A DNA stretch of 64,000 nucleotides from Inquilinus sp052113205 (GCF_052113205.1 NZ_JBFRCU010000006.1:1-64000); one strand, 5' to 3'; shown: positions 17,127-26,139, counted from the first letter of the stretch. Notes: generated by a model not told the origin, from the sequence alone. Numbers and translations: made by a program.

Positions 17127-18254
17127 ATGAAGACGCGTGCCGCCGTAGCCGTGGCTGCAGGGAAGCCTCTGGAGGTCCTGGAAGTGGACCTGGAGGGTCC
17201 GAAGTTCGGCGAGGTGCTGGTCGAGATCAAGGCGACGGGGATCTGCCACACGGACGAGTTCACGCTGTCGGGGGCGGATCCTGAGGGGCTGTTCCCGTCG
17301 ATCCTGGGGCATGAGGGTGCGGGGGTGGTGGTCGATGTGGGCCTGGGCGTGACCAGCCTGCAGAAGGGCGACCATGTGATCCCGCTGTACACGCCGGAAT
17401 GCCGGCAGTGCCCGTCCTGCCTGTCGCGCAAGACCAACCTGTGCACGGCGATCCGGTCGACCCAGGGCCAGGGGCTGATGCCGGACGGCACCAGCCGGTT
17501 CTCCATCGGGAAGGAGAAGATCTTCCACTACATGGGCTGCTCGACCTTCTCGAACTTCACGGTGCTGCCGGAGATCGCGCTGGCCAAGGTCAACCCGGAC
17601 GCGCCGTTCGACAAGATCTGCTACATCGGCTGCGGCGTGACCACCGGCATCGGTGCCGTGATCAACACGGCGAAGGTCGAGATCGGCGCGACCGCGATCG
17701 TGTTCGGGCTCGGCGGCATCGGGCTGAACGTGATCCAGGGGCTGCGGCTGGCCGGGGCCGACATGATCATCGGCGTCGACCTGAACAACAACAAGAAGGA
17801 ATGGGGCGAGCGCTTCGGCATGACCCATTTCGTCAACCCCAGCGAGGTCGAGGGCGACCTGGTGCCGTATCTGGTGAATCTGACCAAGCGCGGCGCGGAC
17901 CAGATCGGCGGCGCGGACTACACCTTCGACTGCACCGGCAACACCAAGGTGATGCGGACGGCGCTGGAAGCCTCGCATCGCGGCTGGGGCCAGAGCATCG
18001 TGATCGGCGTGGCCGGGGCNGGGCAGGAGATCTCGACCCGTCCGTTCCAGCTGGTGACCGGGCGGGTGTGGAAGGGCACGGCCTTCGGCGGCGCCCGGGG
18101 CCGGACCGACGTGCCGAAGATCGTCGACTGGTACATGTCGGGCAAGATCGAGATCGACCCGATGATCACGCACAAGCTGCCGTTGGAACGGATCAACGAG
18201 GGCTTCGAGCTGATGCATGAGGGCAAGTCGATCCGCACGGTCGTGGAATTCTGA
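17127..18254 (+). CDS. frmA: S-(hydroxymethyl)glutathione dehydrogenase (class III ADH)
   Basis: A 375-residue zinc alcohol dehydrogenase of class III. It oxidises S-hydroxymethylglutathione, the adduct of formaldehyde and glutathione, to S-formylglutathione with NAD. Catalytic zinc ligands Cys40 and His62 (GHEGAG) are present, with structural zinc Cys92, 95, 98 and 106, and the NAD fold GLGGIGLN. ATG at 17127 follows AGGAGG. It overlaps the hydrolase gene by one base. The N at 18020 is in a GCN codon and silent (Ala). It detoxifies and dissimilates formaldehyde made by XoxF. Confidence 0.95.
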   Translation: MKTRAAVAVAAGKPLEVLEVDLEGPKFGEVLVEIKATGICHTDEFTLSGADPEGLFPSILGHEGAGVVVDVGLGVTSLQKGDHVIPLYTPECRQCPSCLSRKTNLCTAIRSTQGQGLMPDGTSRFSIGKEKIFHYMGCSTFSNFTVLPEIALAKVNPDAPFDKICYIGCGVTTGIGAVINTAKVEIGATAIVFGLGGIGLNVIQGLRLAGADMIIGVDLNNNKKEWGERFGMTHFVNPSEVEGDLVPYLVNLTKRGADQIGGADYTFDCTGNTKVMRTALEASHRGWGQSIVIGVAGXGQEISTRPFQLVTGRVWKGTAFGGARGRTDVPKIVDWYMSGKIEIDPMITHKLPLERINEGFELMHEGKSIRTVVEF

Positions 18255-19102
18255 TGGTGGAGCTGGTCACCAGGAGCAAGCACCGGGCCTTCGCGGGCGA
18301 GGTCGGGTTCTACAGCCACGCCTCGGCGGAGATCGGCGGCGAGATGCGCTTTGCCGTCTTTGTGCCGCCGCAGGCGCAGGAGCGTCCGGTGCCGGTGCTG
18401 ACCTACCTCGCCGGCCTGACCTGCACCGAGGAGACCTTCATCATCAAGGCCGGGGCGCTGCAGCATGCGGCGGAGTTCGGGCTGATGCTGGTGGCGCCGG
18501 ACACCAGCCCGCGCGACCGGCGCCATCCGGGCGACGATGAGAGCTGGGATTTCGGGCTCGGCGCCGGGTTCTATCTCGACGCGACCGAGGCGCCGTGGCG
18601 CGACGGCTACCGGATGCACGCCTATGTGACGCAGGAGCTGCCGGAGGTGATCGGCAGGCACTTCCCGGCGCGGCGTTCGGCGATGGGGATCTTCGGGCAT
18701 TCGATGGGCGGGCACGGGGCGCTGGTGGCGGCGCTGCGCAACCCCGGGCTCTACCGCTCGGTGTCGGCCTTCGCGCCGATCGCGGCGCCGTCGCAATGTC
18801 CCTGGGGGCAGAAGGCGTTCTCGCGCTATCTCGGGCCGGACCAGTCCAGCTGGGCACAGTGGGACGCGACGGCGCTGGTCGAGGCCGGGGCGCGCTGCCC
18901 CGACCTGCTGATCGACCAGGGCGAGGCGGACCAGTTCCTCGAACGGGAGCTGCACCCGCACCTGCTCGAGGCCGCGTGCAAGGNCGCCGGGCAGCCGCTC
19001 ACCCTGCGGCGCCACGCCGGCTACGACCATAGCTACTACTTCATATCCAGCTTCGTTGCCGACCACATCCGCCATCATGCCGGTGTGCTCAATCGCGGCT
19101 GA
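18254..19102 (+). CDS. fghA: S-formylglutathione hydrolase
   Basis: A 282-residue alpha/beta hydrolase (esterase D family) that splits S-formylglutathione into formate and glutathione. The nucleophile elbow is GHSMGGHG with Ser150. The acid is probably in LLIDQGEADQF and the base His in GYDHSYYF. Its start overlaps the frmA stop (TGATG), so the two steps of the glutathione-linked formaldehyde pathway are coupled. The N at 18984 falls in a GNC codon, leaving one residue (Ala, Asp, Gly or Val) undefined. Confidence 0.95.
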   Translation: MVELVTRSKHRAFAGEVGFYSHASAEIGGEMRFAVFVPPQAQERPVPVLTYLAGLTCTEETFIIKAGALQHAAEFGLMLVAPDTSPRDRRHPGDDESWDFGLGAGFYLDATEAPWRDGYRMHAYVTQELPEVIGRHFPARRSAMGIFGHSMGGHGALVAALRNPGLYRSVSAFAPIAAPSQCPWGQKAFSRYLGPDQSSWAQWDATALVEAGARCPDLLIDQGEADQFLERELHPHLLEAACKXAGQPLTLRRHAGYDHSYYFISSFVADHIRHHAGVLNRG

Positions 19103-19121
19103 CGGGGGCATGCCCCCCACT

Positions 19122-19217
19122 TGTCATTGCCGGGCTTGACCCGGCAATCCAGAGGGTGTCGACAGTCTCTGGATGCCCGGATCAATCCTCGGATCAAGTC
19201 CGAGGACGGGCATGACA
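19122..19217. repeat. Palindromic intergenic repeat (GTCATTGCCGGGCTTGACC type)
   Basis: Arms TGTCATTGCCGGG and CGGGCATGACAG bracket CCAGAG...CTCTGGA. The second arm contains an extra, partly palindromic TCGGATCAAGTCCGA insertion. Same family as 27578 and 39558. The first codons of the longer frame into the next gene are just this repeat read as protein. Confidence 0.8.
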
Positions 19218-19238
19218 GCTTTGGGAATGGCTTCAGTC

Positions 19239-20231
19239 ATGGTGTCTCTCATGCCGCCCCCGATCGGCCGTCGCGGTTTCCTCATCGGGGGTGCGATGCT
19301 GGCCGCACCGGCCGCCCTTCATGCTCAGGACCTGCCGCGGGTGCGCGTCGGCACGCTGCAGTTCGGCACGGTGAACTGGGAGCTGGCGGTGATCGGCGAC
19401 GGGCTCGACCGCCGTCACGGCTTCACGCTCGAGCCGCTGGTCCTGGCCGACAAGGACGCGACCGCGGTCGCCTTCCAGTCCGGCGCAGTCGACCTGATCG
19501 TCACCGACTGGATCTGGGTGGCACGGCAGCGCCAAGCCGGGCGCGACGTCACCTTCGTGCCGTTCTCGCTGACCGTCGGCGCGCTGATGGCCGACCCCGC
19601 GACCGGCATCCGCACCATCCAGCACCTGCCCGGCAAGCGCCTGGGCGTCGCTGGCGGCGAGGACGACAAGAGCTGGGTGCTGATCCAGGCCTATGCCCGC
19701 AAGGCCGGCATCGACCTGCCGCGCGCCGCCACCGTCAATTTCGCCGCGCCGCCGCTGCTCAACCAGCTGGCGTTGCGCGGCGACCTCGACGCCGTGCTCA
19801 ATTTCTGGCAGTTCGCCGCCCGCCTGGCCGCGAAGGGCTTCCGACCGGTGGTGGAGATCGCGAAGATCCTGCCGGAGCTCGGGCTCGACCGTCCGCCGCC
19901 GCTGCTCGGCTGGGTGTTCCGCGATGGCTGGGCGGCGCAGAACCCGGATCTCGCACGCGGCTTCCTCGACGCTTCCTTCGCCGCCAAGGCCGCGATGAAG
20001 ACCGACGACGCGCTGTGGCAGAAGCTGCGGCCCGAGATGAAGGCCGAGGACGATACCGTCTTCGCCGCCCTGCGCGACGGCTACCGCGCCGGCATCCCGG
20101 CGCCCCCGAGCCCGGCCGACGCGACGGCGGCTGCCGCCGCGCTGCGGCTGATGGCCGGGATCACCCCGGCCGCGGTCGGCGGGCTGACGGCGCTGCCGCC
20201 CGGCACCTTCTGGCCCGGCTATGGCGGTTGA
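19239..20231 (+). CDS. ABC transporter substrate-binding protein (NitT/TauT type)
   Basis: About 330 residues. The export signal has a twin-arginine-like start (GRRGFLIGGAMLAAPAAL, cleavage near HAQ). The mature part matches the nitrate/sulfonate/taurine-type binding fold (VRVGTLQFGTVNWELAVIGDGLD, FQSGAVDLIVTDW). The start is uncertain among Met at 19239 and 19251; anything before 19218 is repeat sequence. It is the first of three genes of an importer lying between formaldehyde oxidation genes and the xox cluster. The substrate is unknown; an alcohol- or metal-linked role is inferred from position only. Confidence 0.82.
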   Translation: MVSLMPPPIGRRGFLIGGAMLAAPAALHAQDLPRVRVGTLQFGTVNWELAVIGDGLDRRHGFTLEPLVLADKDATAVAFQSGAVDLIVTDWIWVARQRQAGRDVTFVPFSLTVGALMADPATGIRTIQHLPGKRLGVAGGEDDKSWVLIQAYARKAGIDLPRAATVNFAAPPLLNQLALRGDLDAVLNFWQFAARLAAKGFRPVVEIAKILPELGLDRPPPLLGWVFRDGWAAQNPDLARGFLDASFAAKAAMKTDDALWQKLRPEMKAEDDTVFAALRDGYRAGIPAPPSPADATAAAAALRLMAGITPAAVGGLTALPPGTFWPGYGG

Positions 20232-21000
20232 CGCCGGGGCACCGGCGGCCGCGCCGAACCTGCGGCGCTGGCGCTGGCTGCTCTCCCTGGCGATCCTGGC
20301 CGCGATCTGGCAGGTCGCGGCCCTCCTGGCCGACAGCGCCGTGCTGCCGCCGCCGGCCGAGGTCGCGGCCTCGGCCTGGCAGCACCTGGTCGAGGGCGAC
20401 CTGCTGCGCAACGTCGCCATCACCCTGGCCCGGGTGCTGGCCGCCTTCACCGTCGCGATGCTGCTCGGCACCGCCATCGGCATCGCCCTCGGCCGCAGCC
20501 GGCTGCTGGACGAGCTGTTCGACGGCTGGCTGGTGATCGCGCTGAACATGCCGGCGCTGGTCACCATCGTGCTCTGCTATGTCTGGTTCGGGCTGAACGA
20601 ATGGGCGGCGGTGCTCGCGGTCGCGGTCAACAAGGCGCCGCTGGTGGTGGCGATCACCCGCGAGGGCGCCCGGGCGCTCGACCGGCCGTTGATGGAGATG
20701 GCGCAGCTGTTCGACGTGCCGCGCGGCCGGGTGCTGCGCCGGATCGTGCTGCCGCAGCTGGCGCCCAGCCTGATGGCCGCCGCCCGGTCCGGCCTGGCCC
20801 TGACCTGGAAGATCGTGCTGGTGGTCGAACTGCTGGGCCGGCCGAACGGCGTCGGCTTCCAGATCCGCAGCTTCTTCAACTTCTTCGACATTGCCGGGAT
20901 CCTCGCCTATACGCTGGTGTTCATCGCCGTGATTCTGGCGATCGAGGCCCTGATCCTGCAGCCGCTGGACCGCGCCGCCGGCCGCTGGCGGGCGCCGTGA
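20221..21000 (+). CDS. ABC transporter permease (SsuC/TauC type)
   Basis: A 259-residue inner-membrane permease with about six hydrophobic segments. The EAA-like loop (QLFDVPRGRVLRRIVLPQLAPSLMAA, near 165-185) is visible; residues MEMAQLF replace the usual EAA triplet. It overlaps the binding-protein gene by 11 bases and the ATPase gene by 4 bases (GTGA). Confidence 0.88.
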   Translation: MAVDAGAPAAAPNLRRWRWLLSLAILAAIWQVAALLADSAVLPPPAEVAASAWQHLVEGDLLRNVAITLARVLAAFTVAMLLGTAIGIALGRSRLLDELFDGWLVIALNMPALVTIVLCYVWFGLNEWAAVLAVAVNKAPLVVAITREGARALDRPLMEMAQLFDVPRGRVLRRIVLPQLAPSLMAAARSGLALTWKIVLVVELLGRPNGVGFQIRSFFNFFDIAGILAYTLVFIAVILAIEALILQPLDRAAGRWRAP

Positions 21001-21752
21001 TCGGCCTGGCGCTGCAGGGCATCCGCCGGCGCTTCGCCGCCCCGGTGCCGCGCGACGTGCTGGACGGCGTCGACCTGTCGATCGGGGCCGGCCAGTTCGT
21101 GGCCCTGGTCGGCCCCTCCGGCCGCGGCAAGACCACGCTGTTGCGCATCATCGGCGGGCTCGATTCCGGCTATCAGGGCCGGATCGACTGGCCCGACGGG
21201 CCGCCGCGCCGTCGCGCCGCCGTGTTCCAGGACCCGCGGCTGGTGCCCTGGCTCGGCCTGCTCGACAACCTGCTGCTGGTCGCCGGCCGCGCCGCCGAGC
21301 CCGCGGCCCGCGAATTGCTGGCGGCGGTCGAGTTGGCGGGCCGCGAGGACGCCTGGCCCGGCCAGCTCTCCGGCGGCATGCAGCGCCGCGCCGCTTTGGC
21401 CCGGGCGCTGCTGGTCGAGCCCGATCTGCTGCTGCTGGACGAGCCGCTGGTCTCGCTCGATCACGCCATGGCCGGCCGGATGCGGGCCCTGCTGGCGGAA
21501 TACTGGCGCCGCCGCCGGCCGACCGTGCTCCTGGTCACCCACGACCTGCGCGAGGCGGTGACATTGGCCGACCGGGTGGTGGTGCTGGCCGAGGGCGCCG
21601 GCCGGGTGTCGCTGCAGCGCGGCGTCGACCTGCCGCATCCGCGCAACCCCGCCGACCCCCGGATCGACGCCATCGTCGACGCCCTGCTCCGCTTCGACCC
21701 AGGGCTGGCGGTGCCGGCGGGGGAGGAGGATGGCGAGGCGGATCGCGCCTGA
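20997..21752 (+). CDS. ABC transporter ATP-binding protein (SsuB/TauB type)
   Basis: A 251-residue ATPase. Walker A is GPSGRGKTT (near residues 41-49), the Q-loop is VFQDPRLVPWL, the signature is LSGGMQRRAALARAL, Walker B is LLLLDEPLVSLD, and the switch His lies in THD. GTG at 20997 overlapping the permease stop is the natural start, because the frame upstream is non-coding. It powers the NitT/TauT-like importer. Confidence 0.9.
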   Translation: MIGLALQGIRRRFAAPVPRDVLDGVDLSIGAGQFVALVGPSGRGKTTLLRIIGGLDSGYQGRIDWPDGPPRRRAAVFQDPRLVPWLGLLDNLLLVAGRAAEPAARELLAAVELAGREDAWPGQLSGGMQRRAALARALLVEPDLLLLDEPLVSLDHAMAGRMRALLAEYWRRRRPTVLLVTHDLREAVTLADRVVVLAEGAGRVSLQRGVDLPHPRNPADPRIDAIVDALLRFDPGLAVPAGEEDGEADRA

Positions 21753-21808
21753 CTACATCCTCGAATGGCGAAACGCCGGTGAAGCGGCTTTGCCCACCCA
21801 CCTCCTGT

Positions 21809-21881
21809 CGTCATTCCCGCGAAAGCGGGAATCTCTATCCGGTCGAAATGTGACGAGATCCCCGCTTTCGCGGGGATGACG
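21809..21881. repeat. Palindromic intergenic repeat (CGTCATTCCCGCGAAAGCGGG type)
   Basis: Arms CGTCATTCCCGCGAAAGCGGG and CCCCGCTTTCGCGGGGATGACG form a long hairpin between two convergent genes. The same family recurs at 29571-29642 in reversed orientation. Confidence 0.85.
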
Positions 21882-21907
21882 AATGGGATTGTGGGAGGGG
21901 ACCGACC

Positions 21908-22456
21908 CTACTTCACCGGCAGCGGCGCGTTCGGCAGGGTGGGGTGGCCGGCGGCGGTCCAGTCTTTCACCCCGCCGGGGAACCAGTGCACGGCGGTGTA
22001 GCCCTCGGCCACCGCGCGGCGGGCGGCGTTCCAGGACATCCAGCAATCGGCATCGCAGTAGAACACCAGCGGCCGGGCATGGTCGCCAAGGGTCAGCGCC
22101 GCCAGGGCGTCGCGGAAATATGCCTCCATCTCCGTCGACAGGGCGCCGAAGCCGGTGTTGGCCAGCCAGGCGCTGCCGGGGATGTCGCGGCGCTCCGGCG
22201 GGCGCCACAGTGTCTCCGGCGGCAGCTTGTCCGGCCGCGGCGGCTGCGGCAGCACGTCGATCACCACCACCGGGCCGCTGCGGATCAGCGTCTCCACCGC
22301 CGCGGCGTCGACCACCGTGGCGCCCTGCAGCGTCGCCGGCACCGGGGCGCGGAAGTTCTCCATGCGGTAACCGTCGGGCTCCGCCACCTGCGCCAGCGCC
22401 GGCCCGGCGGCCAGGCAGGCGGCCAGCACGGCGACGCGGAGCAGGGGGCGGATCAT
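21908..22456 (-). CDS. PQQ-dependent catabolism-associated CXXXCW-motif protein
   Basis: A 182-residue exported, rhodanese-like protein (signal peptide about 1-22). It carries C134-DAD-C138-W139 (FYCDADCWMSWNAARRA), the defining motif of a family that co-occurs with PQQ alcohol dehydrogenases and their ABC systems; the paired Cys suggest a redox or metal role. The IDVLPQPPRPDKLPPETLWRPPERRDIPG segment is typical of the family. It is downstream of the xoxJ-like gene with a 7-base gap and probably in the xoxF operon. The biochemical function is not established. Confidence 0.88.
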   Translation of the reverse strand: MIRPLLRVAVLAACLAAGPALAQVAEPDGYRMENFRAPVPATLQGATVVDAAAVETLIRSGPVVVIDVLPQPPRPDKLPPETLWRPPERRDIPGSAWLANTGFGALSTEMEAYFRDALAALTLGDHARPLVFYCDADCWMSWNAARRAVAEGYTAVHWFPGGVKDWTAAGHPTLPNAPLPVK

Positions 22457-22463
22457 TCGGGCG

Positions 22464-23300
22464 TCACAGCATCGGCTGGCCGCGGGCGTCCAGCAGCGGC
22501 ACGCCGTACTGCTTCAGGATCGCGGTGATCGCGTCCTGGTTGTCCCGGATCAGCCCGTTGATCCGGTTCTTCCAGTCGGCCTCGCCCGGCCGCATGCCCA
22601 TGGTGATGTAGAAGTCGAGCCTTGTGTCCCTCGACTCGCTCGCCAGCGGCGTCACCGCCAGCGCGTCGCCATGCGCCTTGGCGAAATAGCCGCCGATCGG
22701 GCCCCACAGCACCGCGACGTCGATCTGCTTCGCCGCCAGGTCCTCGATCATCTGCTTGCCCGGCGCGTCGTAGCGGCTGTCGACATAGAGCGGATAGGGC
22801 CGGGCCTGCGCCATCAGCCCGCCGCGTGCCGCCAGGTTGGCGGGCGGCGTGCCGGCGGTGATGCCGATATGCAATGACCTCAATCGTGGATCGGCCAGGC
22901 TGCTCAGATCGTCGAGCTTGTCCTCGCGCCGCGTCACCAGCACATAGCCGGAGCGGTAATAGGGATTGCTGTTCTGCACCAGGTCGGCGCCGGCGACGAT
23001 GCCAATCACCAGGTCGCAGCGCCGGGCACGCAGCGTCATGCGCAGGAAGCCGGTCGAGTTCGGATACCAGGTGTAGCGCACCGGCACGCCCAGCTTCTCG
23101 GCCAGGAGCTCGGCGATCCTGTTCTCGAAGCCGCCGCTCTTGTCGTCGGAGAAGGGTAGGTTGGCCGGGTCGGCGCAGACCCTCAGTGCCGAGCGGTCGA
23201 TCGCCTCCGGGCGCGCCGGCTCGGCCCGGCCGGGCTCGGACAGCAGCACGGCGCCGGCCAGCAAGGCCAGCGCCGCGACGCACCGTGTGAGGGGCATCAT
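22464..23300 (-). CDS. xoxJ: Quinoprotein dehydrogenase-associated periplasmic binding protein (XoxJ-like)
   Basis: About 278 residues with a signal peptide (LTRCVAALALLAGAVLL). It has the amino-acid-binding-protein fold (RVCADPANLPFSDDKSGGFENRIAELLAEKLG, then RRCDLVIGI). Members of this family lie next to xoxF or mxaF and are thought to help activate the dehydrogenase rather than import a solute. The Met pair at 23300/23297 is preferred as start because the longer frame would run into the cytochrome gene. Gene order xoxF-xoxG-xoxJ is the classical one. Confidence 0.88.
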   Translation of the reverse strand: MMPLTRCVAALALLAGAVLLSEPGRAEPARPEAIDRSALRVCADPANLPFSDDKSGGFENRIAELLAEKLGVPVRYTWYPNSTGFLRMTLRARRCDLVIGIVAGADLVQNSNPYYRSGYVLVTRREDKLDDLSSLADPRLRSLHIGITAGTPPANLAARGGLMAQARPYPLYVDSRYDAPGKQMIEDLAAKQIDVAVLWGPIGGYFAKAHGDALAVTPLASESRDTRLDFYITMGMRPGEADWKNRINGLIRDNQDAITAILKQYGVPLLDARGQPML

Positions 23301-23310
23301 GCCGGGCGCC

Positions 23311-23874
23311 CTAGCCGGGCGTCCCCATGCAGGAATTTTCCGCCTCGGCATAATCCTTGGACTTCTTCTCGAACTTGGCCGGCCGGCCGCGCCCCACGGC
23401 GCCGTCGGACCGGGCCTTGAGATAGGCGTAGATGTCGTTGATGTAGCACATCACATTCGGATCGGTGCCCAGCGCCGGCATCTTCTTGTCGCTGGCGGTG
23501 TTCACCGTCTCCTTGCCGTTCACGACGGTGTTGAGGAACTGGTCGAAGGACAGGGTCTTCAGCGAATCGACCAGGGCCGGAGCGAAGCTGCTGCCCTCGC
23601 CGTCGGGCCCGTGGCAGACGTAGCAGATGCCGTTGTAGCGGCGGAACCCGTTATAGACCGCCCAGTCGACCGTGCCGTCCGGGGCGATCTTGTAGGGCTT
23701 CTCCTCCTCTCCCGCCGCCGGTGCGGCCGGCGCCGCGGTCGCATTCGCCGCGGGCTGCTGCCCCGTCGGGTCGCTGCTCTTGTCCTGGGCGAAGCCTGCG
23801 GCGGCGAAACCGCCGATCGTGATCAGGCCGCCGGTCAGGAGGGCGGTGCGGAACAGGAAGGCACGGAAAGGCAT
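23311..23874 (-). CDS. xoxG: Cytochrome c of the methanol dehydrogenase (XoxG-like)
   Basis: About 187 residues with a signal peptide. One haem-c site is visible (CYVCH, in GICYVCHGPDGEG), and two further Cys occur in the C-terminal half (NVMCYIND, ENSCMG), matching the four-Cys methanol-metabolism cytochrome family. A likely axial Met is in KKMPALG. It accepts electrons from XoxF and passes them to the respiratory chain. The Met at 23874 has GAGAGG upstream and is chosen over one 9 codons earlier. A stretch of Ala/Pro/Glu after the signal is a flexible linker. Confidence 0.9.
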   Translation of the reverse strand: MPFRAFLFRTALLTGGLITIGGFAAAGFAQDKSSDPTGQQPAANATAAPAAPAAGEEEKPYKIAPDGTVDWAVYNGFRRYNGICYVCHGPDGEGSSFAPALVDSLKTLSFDQFLNTVVNGKETVNTASDKKMPALGTDPNVMCYINDIYAYLKARSDGAVGRGRPAKFEKKSKDYAEAENSCMGTPG

Positions 23875-23972
23875 CCTCGATCCTCTCGGATGGTATGGCA
23901 TGTCGGCGGAATCACAGGGCTGAAGAAAGGGGAGACGGGCCGAGGCCCGCCTCCGAGGCGCACAGGGAGGCT

Positions 23973-25775
23973 TCAGTTAGGAAGGGCGAACACGGTCAGC
24001 GTTCCGCCCAGCTGGGTGTATTGCGACAGCGACTGATAGGCACCGACCGCACCGAGTCCTTCCTGCGGATTGGTCAGTCCAGCCGCCATGCCGATGCCGG
24101 CCCAGCCGCCGACGCCGGAGAGCACGGCAACGTACTGCTTGCCCTTGCTGGTGAAGGTGTTGACGTTGCCGATGATGCCGGAGGGGGTCTTGAACCTGTA
24201 CAGCTCCTTGCCGGTCTTGGCGTCGACCGCCTTCAGATACCCTTCCAGCGTGCCGTAGAAGACGACGCCGCCGGCGGTGGCCAGCGCCCCGCTCCACACC
24301 GAGAACGGCTCGGGGATCGACCACGCGATCTTGCCCTTCTCCGCATCCCAGGCGATGAAGTTGCCGAGATGGTCGCCGCCCGGCGCCGGATACATGCTCA
24401 AGGTCGCGCCGACATAGGGCTGGCCGGCGGTGTAGGCCACCTTGTACGGCTCGTAATCCATGCAGACATGGTTGGTCGGCACGTAGAACAGGCCGGTGTC
24501 CGGCGAGAAGGCCGCCGGCTGCTGGTCCTTCGACCCCAGCGCCGCCGGGCAGATGCCCTGCGAGTTGGTGTCCTCGCCATTGGCCTCGGTCGAGAACTTC
24601 TTGTCGCGCTCCGGCAGGCCGGTCTTCAGATCGATCTTGCTGGCCCAGTTGACGGCCGGATCGTATTTCTCGGCCACCAGCAGCTCGCCGGTGAGACGGT
24701 CCAGCGTGTAGCCGAAGCCGTTGCGGTCGAAATGGACCAGCAGGTTGCGATCCTTGCCGCCGAACTTCTGGTCGGTCAGGATCATCTCGTTGACGCCGTC
24801 ATAGTCCCATTCGTCATGGGGCGTCATCTGATAGACCCATTTCGCCATGCCGGTGTCGGCGTCGCGGGCGAAGATGGTCATCGACCATTTGTTGTCGCCG
24901 GGCCGCTGCACCGGGTTCCAGGTGCTGGGGTTGCCTGTGCCGTAATAGATCAGGTTGGCCTTGGGGTCATAGGAGATCCAGCCCCAGGTGGTGCCGCCGC
25001 CGATCTTCCACTGGTCGCCCTGCCAGGTGGAGATGCCGGAATCCTTGCCCACCGGCTTGCCGAGGACGGTGGTTTTGACCGGGTCCATCAGCGTGTCGGC
25101 ATCCGGGCCCATCGAATGGGCCTGCCAGGCCAGCTTGCCGGTCTTGATGTCGTAGGCCGAGATGTGGCCGCGGACGCCGAACTCGCCGCCGGAATTGCCG
25201 ATCAGAACCTTGTCCTTGACCACCAGCGGGGCCGAGGTGCCGGTCTCGCCCTTGGTCGCATCGCCGTCCTTGACGCTCCACGCCACCTTGCCGGTCTTGG
25301 CATCCAGCGCCACCAGCGTGGTGTCGGCCTGGTGCAGGAAGATCATCCCGTCACCATAGGCGACGCCGCGGTTGACGGTGTCGCAACACATCACCGGGAT
25401 GACGTTCGGGTCCTGCTTCGGCTCGTATTTCCAGACGATCTTGCCGTTGTTGGCCAGATCCAGGGCGTAGACCGTGTTCGGGAACGGCGCATGGATATAC
25501 ATCATGTCGCCGATCACCAGCGGCCCGCCTTCATGGCCGCGCAGCACGCCGGTGGAGAAGGTCCACGCGACCTGCAGGTTCTTCACATTGGCGGTGTCGA
25601 TCTGCTTCAGCGCGCTGTAGCGCGTGTTGGCGTAGTTGCCCGCCGGCTGGGCCCACTGGTTGGGATCCTTCTCCAGCTTCAGCAGATCGTCATTGGCCGA
25701 CGCAATCGTCGGTACAGCCGCCAGCGCAAGCACGAGCGCCAAGGCGGTCCCGGAAACCCGCAGCAATCTGGGCAT
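23973..25775 (-). CDS. xoxF: Lanthanide-dependent PQQ methanol dehydrogenase XoxF
   Basis: A 600-residue periplasmic quinoprotein, an eight-bladed propeller that oxidises methanol and other primary alcohols using PQQ. Signal peptide about 1-27. The vicinal disulfide that clamps PQQ is Cys130-Cys131. Metal ligands expected from the family are seen at Glu198, Asn282 and Asp324, and the extra Asp326 (WDYDG) that marks lanthanide-dependent enzymes is present; calcium MxaF has Ala there. GGGAGGA precedes the ATG. No mxaI-like small subunit is nearby. xoxG and xoxJ follow in the same direction. Confidence 0.96.
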   Translation of the reverse strand: MPRLLRVSGTALALVLALAAVPTIASANDDLLKLEKDPNQWAQPAGNYANTRYSALKQIDTANVKNLQVAWTFSTGVLRGHEGGPLVIGDMMYIHAPFPNTVYALDLANNGKIVWKYEPKQDPNVIPVMCCDTVNRGVAYGDGMIFLHQADTTLVALDAKTGKVAWSVKDGDATKGETGTSAPLVVKDKVLIGNSGGEFGVRGHISAYDIKTGKLAWQAHSMGPDADTLMDPVKTTVLGKPVGKDSGISTWQGDQWKIGGGTTWGWISYDPKANLIYYGTGNPSTWNPVQRPGDNKWSMTIFARDADTGMAKWVYQMTPHDEWDYDGVNEMILTDQKFGGKDRNLLVHFDRNGFGYTLDRLTGELLVAEKYDPAVNWASKIDLKTGLPERDKKFSTEANGEDTNSQGICPAALGSKDQQPAAFSPDTGLFYVPTNHVCMDYEPYKVAYTAGQPYVGATLSMYPAPGGDHLGNFIAWDAEKGKIAWSIPEPFSVWSGALATAGGVVFYGTLEGYLKAVDAKTGKELYRFKTPSGIIGNVNTFTSKGKQYVAVLSGVGGWAGIGMAAGLTNPQEGLGAVGAYQSLSQYTQLGGTLTVFALPN

Positions 25776-26000
25776 TCGCTATCCTCCCATTGATCGCGAT
25801 GCGTGACCCGCGGCGATGCCGTCGGCATGCCGGAGGTCCGCCTCGACGGTCGTTGTTCAGCCATCGGGCCCGGTCGTCATGGCCTCGTGTCCGGGCCGGT
25901 TGGCGCTTCATTCGGAAGACGACCGCCATCACTTTGCGAAGACATCCAAATCCCAGTCAATTGCAAACACACAAAATCGTATTGTCCTTTGGTAGGAAAT

Positions 26001-26024
26001 CGGAATTTCGCAACTGCGAAGAGA
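26001..26024. promoter_or_regulatory. Candidate operator upstream of xoxF (copy 1)
   Basis: The element reads CGGAATTTCGCA then ACTGCGAAGAGA. It contains a perfect dyad TTCGCA-AC-TGCGAA at 26007-26020. It lies about 230 bases before the xoxF ATG. A related copy is at 26140, and a lone TGCGAA half-site is at 25935-25940, nearer the gene. Confidence 0.5.
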
Positions 26025-26139
26025 ATACTTGGGTTAGACCAAGGTATAATCTTCAAATATTGATGCCAGGCCATGGCCGGCAGTGTGAGGGACGGCGGGG
26101 CCGTGGTGGACGGCCCGGCAGTGAAACCGGCGCCTCGAT

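Noticed and set aside
23895..25793. A 630-codon plus-strand frame opposite xoxF
   Set aside because: It is the antisense shadow of xoxF; its sequence is rich in Arg, Gln, His and Val with no domain, and it lacks a ribosome site.
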